From Nitrososphaerales archaeon (lineage in GTDB: Archaea > Thermoproteota > Nitrososphaeria > Nitrososphaerales > Gagatemarchaeaceae), in the NCBI GenBank assembly GCA_032906765.1, contig JAJTZB010000001.1, positions 186,001 through 250,000 on the forward strand: a DNA stretch of 64,000 nucleotides. The letters are read 5' to 3'. Both the position numbers and the translations under genes were made by a program. Under the pieces are notes generated by a model. It was not told where the DNA came from, searched no databases, and was given only the letters and a program-made list of their open reading frames with translations. The first letter of the stretch is position 1, and each line of letters starts with the position of its first letter. Shown piece after piece: positions 17,355 to 26,231 of the stretch.

Positions 17355-18104
17355 ATGGTTTCGCTCGTAAAGTCGAAGGAGGCGAACGGCGTCTTCTGGA
17401 TAACCCTGAACAGACCCGAGAAGGCGAACGCGATAAACTTCCAGATGTGGCGCGACATCTCGGCGAAACTGGACGAGGGTACCGCTTCGAAAAAGTCCAG
17501 CGTCATAGCGATAACGGGGACGGGAAAGTACTTCTCCGCCGGCGAGGACCTCAAGGACCTCATGGGCGCGTCGAGCTTCAACGCTGCGCTCGACCTTTTT
17601 CTGGGGACGATGAGACCCGTCTTCGACAAGATATTCAGATGCGCGAAACCAGTGGTCGCGGCTGTGAACGGCGTGGCCGTTGGAGCGGGCGTGGAACTCA
17701 TCTTCGCCTGCGACATGGCCGTGGCTGTTCCCAAGGCCACCTTCGCGCTTGCACAAGGAAAGCAGGGGATAGGTCCCGCGCTGGCGCTTACGCTGGGGAT
17801 GGTACGCATGGGAAAGAAGAGGTTGGCTGAACTCGGCATGACAGGTCGGAGGTTTGGCGCCAAAGAGGCTGAGGATTGGGGGCTCATCAACGGTGTGGCT
17901 CGGCGAGGCCTTGAGGCAGAGGTCGAGAGGCTTGCCAAAGAAGTCGCCATGACACCCCCGACCCTCATCAGGACGATGAAGGAAGTGATGTTGAGGGAGA
18001 TGACAATCCTTGGAGTCGAGAGCGCCTTCACTTCCATAGCGATGTACTCGCAGTCCGAGGAGACCAGAGAAGGAATCAACAAGTTCCTCTCTAAACGTTC
18101 CTAG
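17355..18104 (+). CDS. Enoyl-CoA hydratase/isomerase (crotonase family)
   Basis: A 249-residue crotonase-fold protein. The oxyanion-hole regions are visible: KYFSAGEDLKDL and VNGVAVGAGVELIFACDMAV. The second stretch contains Gly-Ala-Gly-Val-Glu, so at least one catalytic acid position is occupied. It hydrates trans-2-enoyl-CoA in acid breakdown; in 3-hydroxypropionate/4-hydroxybutyrate pathways relatives also dehydrate 3-hydroxypropionyl-CoA, which would suit the nearby propionyl-CoA genes, but this is inference. GTG at 17346 is an alternative start. Confidence 0.9.
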   Translation: MVSLVKSKEANGVFWITLNRPEKANAINFQMWRDISAKLDEGTASKKSSVIAITGTGKYFSAGEDLKDLMGASSFNAALDLFLGTMRPVFDKIFRCAKPVVAAVNGVAVGAGVELIFACDMAVAVPKATFALAQGKQGIGPALALTLGMVRMGKKRLAELGMTGRRFGAKEAEDWGLINGVARRGLEAEVERLAKEVAMTPPTLIRTMKEVMLREMTILGVESAFTSIAMYSQSEETREGINKFLSKRS

Positions 18105-18140
18105 CTGTCTTGTTCCTGAGTTGACTGTTTAGGGACAACC

Positions 18141-18150
18141 GATAAATACA
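18141..18150 (+). promoter_or_regulatory. Box A for the GNAT-like gene at 18172
   Basis: GATAAATACA, centred 26 bases before ATG 18172. Confidence 0.6.
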
Positions 18151-18171
18151 TTCCAGAGTCCGCTTTCGATT

Positions 18172-18912
18172 ATGGTCAAGCCAGCTGTTCCGATTTCTTT
18201 CGACGAATTCAAGTTCTCCTTGGAGGAGATAGAGGGCTATCTCGGCGGAATCCCCGACGAGCCCGCATTTCAGAAACCGTTCGCGCCGAAGTCGTACACG
18301 CTGAAGAACGGTGAGCAGCTTATCATCAGGACTGCCGAGAAGAGCGAGGCTCCCGCGATTCTGAAGTCCCTGAAGCCCCTGATTGATTCAAAGTACGACA
18401 AGGACTTCTATCACCTCGTGGGGACGCGAACCTACGGCGAGATACTCGGCTGGTACCAGAACAGGCTCAAGGACGCGTACGTGATAGTCGCAACGAGAAA
18501 GAACGGGGAACTGGCCGGCCTCGTCGACCACAGGTACTGGGACAAGAACGTGGCGATCAGCCTCCACACTTTGGTCCTCAAGAGGGCGGAGAGGCTGGGA
18601 GTACTCCTCTACATCTCGAAGATCGAGCACGCCTTTGATGTGGTGGGCGTCAATGAATGGTGGGCCACTTTCGAGAGCCCATTCGGGTTCAGGCTGGGCT
18701 TCAGGTTCAACCACGTCACAAAGCCATGGCCCGAGATGCAGCATGAGCTGGGAGGGGCGAGGATATTCTACATCAACAGGCAGCAATGGGAGCAGTATGT
18801 GAAGCCCTTCGCGAAGGAGAAGAACTGGCTAGGAATCAGGCCGGTGGACAAGAAGACGCTGGACGCCACAAGGCCATTGAAGCCCACCTCCGAGATAGAC
18901 ATAGAATTCTAG
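18172..18912 (+). CDS. GNAT-like protein of unknown function, paralogue 1
   Basis: A 246-residue protein with an acetyltransferase-like core: EQLIIRTAEKSEAPAILKSL at about residue 44, then VIVATRKNGELAGLVDHRYWDKNVAISLHTL and NEWWATFESPFGFR. The classic acetyl-CoA loop (Q/RxxGxG/A) is weak, so acetyltransferase activity is uncertain. A full-length paralogue is at 39425 (shared SLHTL, EWWAT, MQHELGG, WYxxR). Conserved Trp/His residues point to a defined pocket. It has its own promoter and is not in an obvious operon. Confidence 0.7.
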   Translation: MVKPAVPISFDEFKFSLEEIEGYLGGIPDEPAFQKPFAPKSYTLKNGEQLIIRTAEKSEAPAILKSLKPLIDSKYDKDFYHLVGTRTYGEILGWYQNRLKDAYVIVATRKNGELAGLVDHRYWDKNVAISLHTLVLKRAERLGVLLYISKIEHAFDVVGVNEWWATFESPFGFRLGFRFNHVTKPWPEMQHELGGARIFYINRQQWEQYVKPFAKEKNWLGIRPVDKKTLDATRPLKPTSEIDIEF

Positions 18913-18980
18913 CCGCGGAGAAAGCCTGAGTGGGGCGACTTTCGGTTGGGCTGCGCTTCCTCACGCGGAACCCGGGAATG

Positions 18981-18990
18981 CTTTTCTAAC
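18981..18990 (+). promoter_or_regulatory. Box A for the B12-binding mutase subunit
   Basis: CTTTTCTAAC, about 23 bases before ATG 19008. Confidence 0.55.
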
Positions 18991-19007
18991 GGCGGCAGTT
19001 CACGGGG

Positions 19008-19448
19008 ATGACTGGATTGAGCAAGGCTAAGACATTGACAGAGACGAGGAGGATTCGCATCCTAGTCGCAAAGCCCGGCCTCGACGGTCACGACAGGGGA
19101 GCGCTTGTGCTCGCCAGGGCGTTCAGGGACGCCGGGATGGAGGTAATCTATAGCGGAATCCTCCCCACTCCGGAGCAGGTCGCCCAGATGGCCGTCGACG
19201 AGGACGTCGACGTAGTGGCCCTCTCTCTTCTCAACGGGGCGCACATGACAATATTCCCCAAGGTCAAGAAACTGCTGGAACGGAAGGGGGCGAAGGACAT
19301 AATCGTGGTGGGCGGTGGGATAATCCCTGACGAGGACAAGCCGAAGCTCCTGAGGCTCGGAATCACCGGGCTCTTCGGTCCAGGCAGCTCAATCGACGAG
19401 ATAGTCAACCACATCAAAGGCAGAGTGCTGAAAGAGAGAAAACATTAG
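19008..19448 (+). CDS. mcmA2: Methylmalonyl-CoA mutase, cobalamin-binding subunit
   Basis: A 146-residue B12 domain protein. The cobalamin signature DxHxxG is Asp26-x-His28-x2-Gly31 in GLDGHDRGA; the later SLLNGAH and VVGGGIIP elements are also typical. It pairs with the catalytic subunit at 19871 to isomerise (R)-methylmalonyl-CoA to succinyl-CoA. It is transcribed convergently to the rest of the module, separated by 23 bases from the epimerase gene end. Confidence 0.95.
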   Translation: MTGLSKAKTLTETRRIRILVAKPGLDGHDRGALVLARAFRDAGMEVIYSGILPTPEQVAQMAVDEDVDVVALSLLNGAHMTIFPKVKKLLERKGAKDIIVVGGGIIPDEDKPKLLRLGITGLFGPGSSIDEIVNHIKGRVLKERKH

Positions 19449-19471
19449 CGACCGGTCGGACCCATCATTAG

Positions 19472-19861
19472 TCAGTGCTGTGTGAGTTCGATCAGCACCC
19501 TACCCGTGTCTTTGGGGTGCATGAAGTTCACCTTGCTCCCGAACTTCCCCGCCGCAGGTTTCTCGTAGAGGAAATGGAAGCCCTTCGCCTTGAACTCGGC
19601 CATGCTAGCCTCTATGTCCTCCACCTCGAACGCGATGTGATGGAGTCCCTCTCCTCTCTCGCTGATGAACTTCGCAATCGTGCTCTCCTCGTTAAGAGGT
19701 TCGAGCAGCTCGAGGTAGATCTCACCGACAGGTACCAGCGCAAGCCTGACCTTTTGCGATTCCACTTCGGTCCTCTTCTCCTCAACGGGCATCATCTTCT
19801 TGTACACGGCCAGAGTTGTCTCGAGGCTCTTCACCGCGATTCCAATGTGGTCTAGCTTCAA
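19472..19861 (-). CDS. mce: Methylmalonyl-CoA epimerase
   Basis: A 129-residue vicinal-oxygen-chelate protein. Metal ligands are visible: His5 in MKLDHIGIAV, a central Glu-rich LELLEPL, and GEGLHHIAFEVED with the second His. It converts (S)- to (R)-methylmalonyl-CoA. It is last in the pccB-accC-bccP-meaB-mcmA1-mce series, 9 bases after mcmA1. Confidence 0.95.
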   Translation of the reverse strand: MKLDHIGIAVKSLETTLAVYKKMMPVEEKRTEVESQKVRLALVPVGEIYLELLEPLNEESTIAKFISERGEGLHHIAFEVEDIEASMAEFKAKGFHFLYEKPAAGKFGSKVNFMHPKDTGRVLIELTQH

Positions 19862-19870
19862 TTCAACTAC

Positions 19871-21427
19871 CTACAATGGGGCAGCGGGCCTGAATTCGCC
19901 GTATGCCTCTCTCAGTACATCGCTTATCTCGCCGACCGTGCACCTCGCCCTGACAGCCTTCATTATCGCGGGGGTAAGATTCTTCTTGGTGGGGGCGATG
20001 CTCCTGAGACCCTCTAGGGCGCCACTGACCTCTGACTCTTCGCGCCGCTTCCTGTACCGTCTGAGCTGGGCGACTCGGAGCCTCTGGATGCTCTCGGGAA
20101 CAGATAGAACGCGGTACTTGGCAATCTTCTTGGGTCGAAACATGTTCACGCCTACTACAACCCTCCTCCCTGCCTCAATCTCGAGCTGCTTCTCGTATGC
20201 GGAACGGAGAATCTCCTTCTTGGCGTAACCTGTCTCGATCGCCTTCAACATCCCCCCAATCTTCTCTATCTTCTCTATCTCGGCAGCGGCAAGCCTATCG
20301 AGTTCCGAGGTCAGGTGCTCTAGATAGAAGGAACCCCCCAACGGGTCGGCCGAGGCCGTGATGCCAGACTCGAAGGCTATGATCTGCTGCGTCCTCAAGG
20401 CGAGCATGGCAGAGTGCTCGGTGGGGAGTCCAAGAGCCTCATCCTGGGAGTTGGTGTGCAACGACTGGGTGCCCCCGAAGGCTGCCGCGAGTGCTTGGAT
20501 GGCAACCCTCACAACGTTGTTCTCCGGGTCCTGGGCGGTGAGAGTCTCTCCCGCCGTCTGCGTGTGAAACCTGAGTTTCATGGACTCCTCGTCCTTCGCC
20601 CCGAACCTTTCTTTCATTATCCGCGACCAGAGCCTCCTTGCTGCCCTGAACTTCGCCACTTCTTCGACGAAGTCGTTGTTGCAGGAGAAGAAGAAGGAGA
20701 GGTGAGGGGCGAACTCGTCGATTCCGAGCCCCCTGCTCAGCGCTTCCTGGGTGTACGCGATAGCGTCGGCAAGCGTGAAGGCAAGCTCCTGGACCGCTGT
20801 CGCCCCGGCTTCCCTGATGTGGTACCCGCTTATGCTGATGGGATGCCACTTTTGGTAGGTCCTGACAGAGTACTCTACAAGGTCGATGGAGAGCCGAAGA
20901 GATTGGGCTGGAGGATAGATGAACGTGTTCCGAGCGAGGTACTCCTTTAGTATGTCATTCTGTACGGTCCCTTTGACCTCCTCCGCTCTCGCGCCCTGCT
21001 CCTCCGCGATCGCGGTGTACATCGAGAACAGAATCGGCGCGGTCGCGTTGATGGTCATCGATGTGCTCACTTGTCTGAGGTCAATCCCGTTGAATATCTC
21101 GCGCATGTCATCGAGGATGCTTACGGCCACCCCCGTCTTCCCAATCTCTCCGAACGAGCGCGGGTTGTCAGAGTCGAGCCCCAGTTGAGTCGGCAGGTCG
21201 AAGGCGATGCTGAGGCCTGTCTGCCCCTGTGAGAGCATGTACCTGAGCCGCTCGTTTGTCTCCTTCGCAGTTCCGAACCCAGTGTACTGCCGCATCGTCC
21301 AGATACGCTTCCTGTACATCTCCGGGTAGATCCCCCGAGTGTACGGGTACTCTCCTGGCGTCTCTTCCCGTATGACGCCATCTCCCGGACCGTAGAATGG
21401 CTTTCGTTCCTCGGGGCCTTCGCTCAA
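19871..21427 (-). CDS. mcmA1: Methylmalonyl-CoA mutase, catalytic (N-terminal) subunit
   Basis: A 518-residue TIM-barrel mutase subunit without its own B12 domain, as usual in archaea. Family landmarks: YPYTRGIYPEMY near the N-terminus, RQYTGFGTAKETNER, SIAFDLPTQLGLDSD, ISGYHIREAGATAVQE, RFHTQTAGETLTAQDPENN and GGTQSLHTNSQDEALGLPTE. TTG start overlaps the MeaB stop (TTGA). It is complete and should form the alpha2beta2 enzyme with the 19008 product. Confidence 0.97.
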   Translation of the reverse strand: MSEGPEERKPFYGPGDGVIREETPGEYPYTRGIYPEMYRKRIWTMRQYTGFGTAKETNERLRYMLSQGQTGLSIAFDLPTQLGLDSDNPRSFGEIGKTGVAVSILDDMREIFNGIDLRQVSTSMTINATAPILFSMYTAIAEEQGARAEEVKGTVQNDILKEYLARNTFIYPPAQSLRLSIDLVEYSVRTYQKWHPISISGYHIREAGATAVQELAFTLADAIAYTQEALSRGLGIDEFAPHLSFFFSCNNDFVEEVAKFRAARRLWSRIMKERFGAKDEESMKLRFHTQTAGETLTAQDPENNVVRVAIQALAAAFGGTQSLHTNSQDEALGLPTEHSAMLALRTQQIIAFESGITASADPLGGSFYLEHLTSELDRLAAAEIEKIEKIGGMLKAIETGYAKKEILRSAYEKQLEIEAGRRVVVGVNMFRPKKIAKYRVLSVPESIQRLRVAQLRRYRKRREESEVSGALEGLRSIAPTKKNLTPAIMKAVRARCTVGEISDVLREAYGEFRPAAPL

Positions 21428-22350
21428 GCTCTCTCCTCTAATCTCCTTGCGGCCTCTTTCATTTCCATCTTTCCCTCCAGCACCTGCTCCGCAAGCTTCT
21501 CCGCGTAGTCGCTGTCCACAACCCTCTGGAGTTCTTCCAGAAGCTCGTTCTTCGCCAGTTCAATAATCATCCCCTTCATCCCCCTTTTCCTGATTGCCTC
21601 CCCCTCCCTAGTGTGGAGCTTCGACCGCATCTCTTCAATCGTCTCGGTCAGCCTGTCTATCCCTTCCCCTTTCAAAGCCGAGGTCTTCAGGACGTACGGC
21701 CTCTTTCCCTTGATGTCCCTCACCATGGAGAGGAGGTTGACGACCATCAGCTCGGCCCCCTCGAGGTCGCTCTTGTTCACCACGTAGATGTCGCCTATCT
21801 CCATCAGTCCAGCCTTCGAAGCCTGGATGTCGTCCCCGAACCCCGGCGTCAGTACCACCAGGACAGAGTGCGCGATCTTCATCACCTCGATGTCAGCTTG
21901 GCCCACCCCTACTGTCTCGATCAGGATGATGTCGCAACCAGACGCCTCAAGAATCTGAATCACGTAGGGTATCGCCCGGTTGAGTCCGCCGGCCCAACCC
22001 CTCGAAGCCATGCTGCGAATGAAGACACCCTCGTCGGTAGAGTGCTTCAGCATCCTGACCCTGTCTCCCAGGAGCGCTCCGCCCGTAATCGGGCTTGTGG
22101 GGTCGACGGCTATGACGCCCACCCTCAGCTCCCTCGCCCTGAACGCCTCGATCAGTCTGTCGACAAGCGTGCTCTTGCCTGCCCCGGGCGGACCTGTGAC
22201 CCCTAGCAAGAAGGAGCCCCTCTTCGACCTCGACAGAGCCGTAAGGACCAGGTCGGCCCTCTTTCCGTCGTTCTCGACGAGTGTTATCGCCCGGGCGATC
22301 GCGCGCCTGTCGCCGGCCATGACATCCCTTGCAAGAGCCGTTTCATCCAT
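21424..22350 (-). CDS. meaB: MeaB/ArgK-type G-protein chaperone of methylmalonyl-CoA mutase
   Basis: A 308-residue GTPase that protects and reloads the mutase with adenosylcobalamin. P-loop GPPGAGKST at about residue 54, DPTSPITGGALLGDR (switch region), ETVGVGQ (G3-like), and NKSD (G4). Placement between the BCCP gene and mcmA1 is the normal functional neighbourhood. Confidence 0.95.
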   Translation of the reverse strand: MDETALARDVMAGDRRAIARAITLVENDGKRADLVLTALSRSKRGSFLLGVTGPPGAGKSTLVDRLIEAFRARELRVGVIAVDPTSPITGGALLGDRVRMLKHSTDEGVFIRSMASRGWAGGLNRAIPYVIQILEASGCDIILIETVGVGQADIEVMKIAHSVLVVLTPGFGDDIQASKAGLMEIGDIYVVNKSDLEGAELMVVNLLSMVRDIKGKRPYVLKTSALKGEGIDRLTETIEEMRSKLHTREGEAIRKRGMKGMIIELAKNELLEELQRVVDSDYAEKLAEQVLEGKMEMKEAARRLEERA

Positions 22351-22351
22351 C

Positions 22352-22876
22352 CTACCCCTCCCCTCGTGAGAACCTCATTAGAACTTGGCCCTTGGTCACG
22401 CCTTCTCCCTCCTTCACAAGGACCTCCCTTACAGTGTGCTTGGCCTCAGCTCGGATGACTGATTCCATCTTCATCGACTCTATGACCAGGAGCGACTGAC
22501 CCTTATCCACTCCATCTCCTGCCTTCACGTCAACTGAGACAATCTTGCCGTAGAGCGGCGAGGTCAGCGCGTCCTTCTCTGTTGTTCCCTGTGGGGTCTC
22601 GTCAGAGCCTGCCGGACCGGTGAGCAGTTGAGCCTGTGCCCTGCCCACGGTCACCGGATTCCCGTTTATGCCTAACTTCAGGACTGCCTCCGTCTCATCT
22701 TCGAGCATCACCCTCAGCTCGTCATCGTCGAAGTGCGCAAGGAATTCGTTTGTGGTTCGCCCCTTCTCAAGCCGGACCGCGAACTTCTTCCCGTCGAAAG
22801 CGACGCCCAAGTCCTCTCCCTGCGGCGTCACTTCGACGTCGACCTTCCGGCTTCCGGCGTACAGCTCAAACTTCAT
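22352..22876 (-). CDS. Biotin carboxyl carrier protein of acyl-CoA carboxylase
   Basis: A 174-residue protein. The C-terminal biotinyl domain holds ESMKMES with the biotinylated Lys136; the first 90 residues form a beta-rich assembly domain (MKFELYAGSRKVDVEV). The linker is TSPLYGKIVSV where many proteins have APMPG. ATG 22876 is chosen; upstream the frame is Arg-rich and only shadows the biotin carboxylase gene. Its first 11 bases overlap the end of that gene. Confidence 0.93.
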   Translation of the reverse strand: MKFELYAGSRKVDVEVTPQGEDLGVAFDGKKFAVRLEKGRTTNEFLAHFDDDELRVMLEDETEAVLKLGINGNPVTVGRAQAQLLTGPAGSDETPQGTTEKDALTSPLYGKIVSVDVKAGDGVDKGQSLLVIESMKMESVIRAEAKHTVREVLVKEGEGVTKGQVLMRFSRGEG

Positions 22877-24392
22877 CGAAGAACCTCGCCTCTCGGTTCG
22901 TCGGAGGCAGCGCCCACCTCGACACTCCCTTCGTCTCGGTCTCGAGCTCGACGACTTTGTGGATGCCCTTCGCGAGCATCGCCGCCGCAATCACGAGCCC
23001 CTGATCCTCAAGTTGCTGCCTTTCAATCTCGGCTCTCTTTGCCATCTGCTCAACAATCCCCGTCCGTTCTATGAAGTCGGTGCCAAGGTCCCACTTCATG
23101 AAGGGCTCGCTCTGCAATAGAGTGGTGTGGAACGGGATCGTCGTCCTTATCCCTGTTATCGAAAACTCGGAGAGTGCGGCGACCATCCTCCGCCTGGCGT
23201 CCTCCAGGTCCTCTCCGCGTACGATAATCTTTGCAATCAGTGAATCGTAGAACTCTGGGATGACATAGCCGTCATACAGGGCAGTATCTACTCTGACGCC
23301 AGGACCTCCCGGCAGGTGCACGTGACCAATGGTACCGGCTGAGGGAGCGAAACCAGAGGCTGGATCCTCCGCGTTTATCCTGCATTCGATTGCCGCGCCG
23401 CTCCTCACTATGTCATTTTGGGCCAACGGAAGGCACCCCGTCGACGCGATGATTAGCTGCTGTCTGACGAGGTCCACCCCGGTCACCGCCTCCGTGACAG
23501 GGTGCTCGACTTGCAGCCTCGAGTTAACCTCCATGAAGTAGAAGTTGCCGTCTTTGTCCATGAGGAACTCGATAGTGCCTGCGTTCTCGTAGCCCACGGC
23601 CTTGGCCACCTTGACCGCGTATCCGCCCACCCGCTTCCTGATCTCCTCGGTGACAGCCGGGCTTGGGGTCAACTCGACGAGCTTCTGGTGCCTTCTCTGG
23701 ATGCTGCATTCCCTCTCGCCAAGATGGATTGCGTTGCCCTTGCCGTCGGCGAGAATCTGTATCTCTATGTGCCGCGCAGGCGCGATGAGTTTCTCTATGT
23801 ACATCCCCGCCCTTCCGAATGCACCTTTCGCCTCGTTTGTGGCGCGAGTAAAACCCTGCTTGAGTTCGTCTTCGCTTCTCACTTCCCTGATGCCTCTGCC
23901 GCCGCCTCCGTACGCCGACTTGAGCAGTATGGGGTAACCTATGGAATCGGCTATGCCCTTTGCTTCATCCACATCCTCGATTATCCTCTCGGTCCCCGGA
24001 GTCACGGGGACGCCCTGCGCCTTCGCCAGCCTCTTGGACTCGGTCTTGTTCCCAGTTGTCAGCAGTGTCTTCTCGGTTGGGCCGATGAACTTGATCCCCT
24101 CTTTCTCGCACGCGCCGGAGAACGTGGAGTTCTCTGCGAGGAATCCGTAGCCAGGGTGGACTCCTTCGGCGCCGCTCCGCTTGGCTATCGAGATGATCGA
24201 CGCTATGTTGAGGTAGCTGTCGGAAGGCGGCGGGGAACCGACGCGGTAAGCCTCATCGGCGAGCTTGACGTGCAGCGCGTCCCTGTCTGCGTCGGAGTAG
24301 ATGGCGACCGTGCTGACGCCCATCAGCCTGCACGCTCTGATGACCCTGACCGCTATCTCCCCCCTGTTTGCTATCAGGACCTTGTTGAACAT
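22866..24392 (-). CDS. accC: Acetyl/propionyl-CoA carboxylase, biotin carboxylase subunit
   Basis: A 508-residue ATP-grasp enzyme: MFNKVLIANRGEIAVRVIRA at the N-terminus, the glycine-rich ATP loop KSAYGGGGRGIREV, EIQILADGKGNAIHLGERECSIQRRHQK, and FYFMEVNSRLQVEHPVTE. It carboxylates biotin on the carrier protein. With the carboxyltransferase at 24402 it makes methylmalonyl-CoA (and possibly malonyl-CoA) as in archaeal bifunctional acetyl/propionyl-CoA carboxylases. Confidence 0.96.
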   Translation of the reverse strand: MFNKVLIANRGEIAVRVIRACRLMGVSTVAIYSDADRDALHVKLADEAYRVGSPPPSDSYLNIASIISIAKRSGAEGVHPGYGFLAENSTFSGACEKEGIKFIGPTEKTLLTTGNKTESKRLAKAQGVPVTPGTERIIEDVDEAKGIADSIGYPILLKSAYGGGGRGIREVRSEDELKQGFTRATNEAKGAFGRAGMYIEKLIAPARHIEIQILADGKGNAIHLGERECSIQRRHQKLVELTPSPAVTEEIRKRVGGYAVKVAKAVGYENAGTIEFLMDKDGNFYFMEVNSRLQVEHPVTEAVTGVDLVRQQLIIASTGCLPLAQNDIVRSGAAIECRINAEDPASGFAPSAGTIGHVHLPGGPGVRVDTALYDGYVIPEFYDSLIAKIIVRGEDLEDARRRMVAALSEFSITGIRTTIPFHTTLLQSEPFMKWDLGTDFIERTGIVEQMAKRAEIERQQLEDQGLVIAAAMLAKGIHKVVELETETKGVSRWALPPTNREARFFDEV

Positions 24393-24401
24393 GCGATCTC
24401 T

Positions 24402-25943
24402 TTACAACTGAATGTTTCCGTGCTTCTTATAGGGCCTGAACTCCCTCTTGTTTCTCAACGACCAGAGCGCCGACGCAAGCTTCGGCCTCGTTTCGGCCGG
24501 GTCGATGACTTCGTCTATTATCCCCCTCGCGGCTGCTGCGTACGGGTTGGCAAACTTCTCCCTGTATTCCCGAGTCAGCCTTTCTGCCATCGCCTCCCTG
24601 TCGCTGGCTGCAGCTATCTCCTTCCTGAAAATTACGTTGATGGCTTCCTCGGGCCCCATCACAGCTATTTCCGCTGTGGGCCAAGCGTAATTGAAGTCGG
24701 CCTTGCTGAACTTCGAGCCCATTGCGCAGTATGCGCCTCCGTAGGCTTTCCGGGTGATGATCGTGATTTTGGGGACGGTGGCCTCACAGTATGCGAAGAG
24801 AAGCTTTGAACCATGCTTGATTATGCCCTTCTGCTCTTCCTCCGCGCCTGGCATGTAACCAGGAACGTCGACGAACGTCACTATCGGCACGCTGAAAGAG
24901 TCGCAAAGCCTGACGAACCTCGCTGCCTTCACGGAGCTGAGACTGTCCAAGACGCCGGCGAGCACGAGTGGTTGGTTTGCCACTATGCCCACGGTATCGC
25001 CGTCGAGTCTGCCGAACCCCACTGTGACCGTCGTGGCGAAGTTTGCCTGCACCTCAAGATACTCCTCCTTGTCGAATACGCATTTGATGATGTCCCTCAT
25101 GTCGTAGGGTTTGCGCGGCTCTATAGGAACAATCTCCCGCAGACTCTCGGCTCTCCTCTCGATTGGGTCGTTGGTGTTGACATGGGGCGGAGCCACGGAG
25201 TTGTTCTCTGGCAGGTAGCTGAGTAGTCTCCTGATCAACGTAAAGCAGTCCTGCTCGTTCCTAGTAACGAAGTCAGCTACGCCGCTCTTCGCCGCATGAA
25301 TGTCGGCTCTGCCAAGGTCCTCGAAAGTGACGTTCTGGCCCAACGCAGCCTTGACAACGTCGGGCCCGGTGACGAACATCTGGCTGATTCCCTCCACCAT
25401 CACTGTGAAGTCGCCCAGGGCGGGGCCGTAGACTGCGCCACCGGCGCAGGGGCCTACAATCGCATTTATCTGGGGCACCACCCCGGAGGCCATGATGTTC
25501 CTGTAGAAGACCTCGCTGTACGCGGCGAGACTGAGCACCCCCTCCTGTATCCTGGCTCCCCCAGAATCGTTGATGCCTACGATGGGGGCCCCATTCTTTA
25601 GTGCAAGGTCCATCACCTTGTTGACCTTTCTGCCAAATGCCTCGCTGAGCGACCCCCCGAAGACAGTGAAGTCGTGGGCGAAGAGATAGACAAGTCTCCC
25701 GTTCACCTTTCCGTACCCAGTCACCACTCCGTCGCCTAGCGGATGGCTCTTGTCCATCATGAGATCAGTAGACCTGTGGGTGACAAACTTGTCAAGTTCG
25801 TGAAACGTCCCAGGGTCGAGCAGGTACTGGATTCTCTCCCTCGCGGTGAGCTTGCCCTTCTTGTGCTGGCTGTCAATCCTCTCCTGTCCGCCGCCCAGCT
25901 CCGCGAGCTTGTTGAGTTCGTTGAGTTTGTCAAGAAGGTCCAA
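24402..25943 (-). CDS. pccB: Propionyl-CoA carboxylase, carboxyltransferase subunit
   Basis: A 513-residue carboxyltransferase with two crotonase-like halves: GGSLSEAFGRKV and NDSGGARIQEGVLSL in the first, VDVPGYMPGAEEE, RKAYGGAYCAMGS and WPTAEIAVMGPEEA in the second. Ends in the usual KHGNIQL. It is first in a six-gene operon running to the epimerase. TTG start at 25943. Confidence 0.96.
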   Translation of the reverse strand: MDLLDKLNELNKLAELGGGQERIDSQHKKGKLTARERIQYLLDPGTFHELDKFVTHRSTDLMMDKSHPLGDGVVTGYGKVNGRLVYLFAHDFTVFGGSLSEAFGRKVNKVMDLALKNGAPIVGINDSGGARIQEGVLSLAAYSEVFYRNIMASGVVPQINAIVGPCAGGAVYGPALGDFTVMVEGISQMFVTGPDVVKAALGQNVTFEDLGRADIHAAKSGVADFVTRNEQDCFTLIRRLLSYLPENNSVAPPHVNTNDPIERRAESLREIVPIEPRKPYDMRDIIKCVFDKEEYLEVQANFATTVTVGFGRLDGDTVGIVANQPLVLAGVLDSLSSVKAARFVRLCDSFSVPIVTFVDVPGYMPGAEEEQKGIIKHGSKLLFAYCEATVPKITIITRKAYGGAYCAMGSKFSKADFNYAWPTAEIAVMGPEEAINVIFRKEIAAASDREAMAERLTREYREKFANPYAAAARGIIDEVIDPAETRPKLASALWSLRNKREFRPYKKHGNIQL

Positions 25944-26231
25944 TTTCGGCTCTAATGTGGCGACCGCATCTCATCTGTTATAAAACTAACCACTAATCTG
26001 GCTAGGAATCGACCTCGAAACGACAATCTGCACTCGCATTTTTCAGAAATCGGGATTCGGAAACCAGAGACGCAAACTTGCTGCCGTTGCGGCAGGGGGA
26101 AGACGAGGCGAGGCGGCGTGGAAGGCAAAGCCGGGTCCCCCCGACGGGAGGAAGACTTGGCTCGGGTAGCTCATGATAGCCTAACAGAGTAGCGGTAAAT
26201 CTTTTATATTTCATGAGCGTCCAATCGGTCC
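25944..26231. other. Intergenic region with hairpins; possible non-coding RNA
   Basis: A 288-base gap between divergent operons. A TTATAAAA box at 25979-25986 probably drives pccB on the minus strand (about 38 bases) but could also fire rightward. Between about 26005 and 26180 lies GC-rich sequence with a perfect 6-bp hairpin, CTGCCG-TTG-CGGCAG (26081-26095), several G- and C-runs at 26131-26150 able to pair, and a GGCT/AGCC pair at about 26158-26180. I found no match to tRNA, SRP RNA, RNase P or a riboswitch I know. Confidence 0.35.
26201..26209 (+). promoter_or_regulatory. Box A for the Mo-hydroxylase L-M-S operon
   Basis: CTTTTATAT, centred about 27 bases before TTG 26232; one of the best boxes in the window. 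Confidence 0.65.

Noticed and set aside
26131-26165. RNase P or SRP RNA based on GGAGGAAGACTTGG
   Set aside because: The conserved GAGGAAAGTCC and other universal elements are absent.
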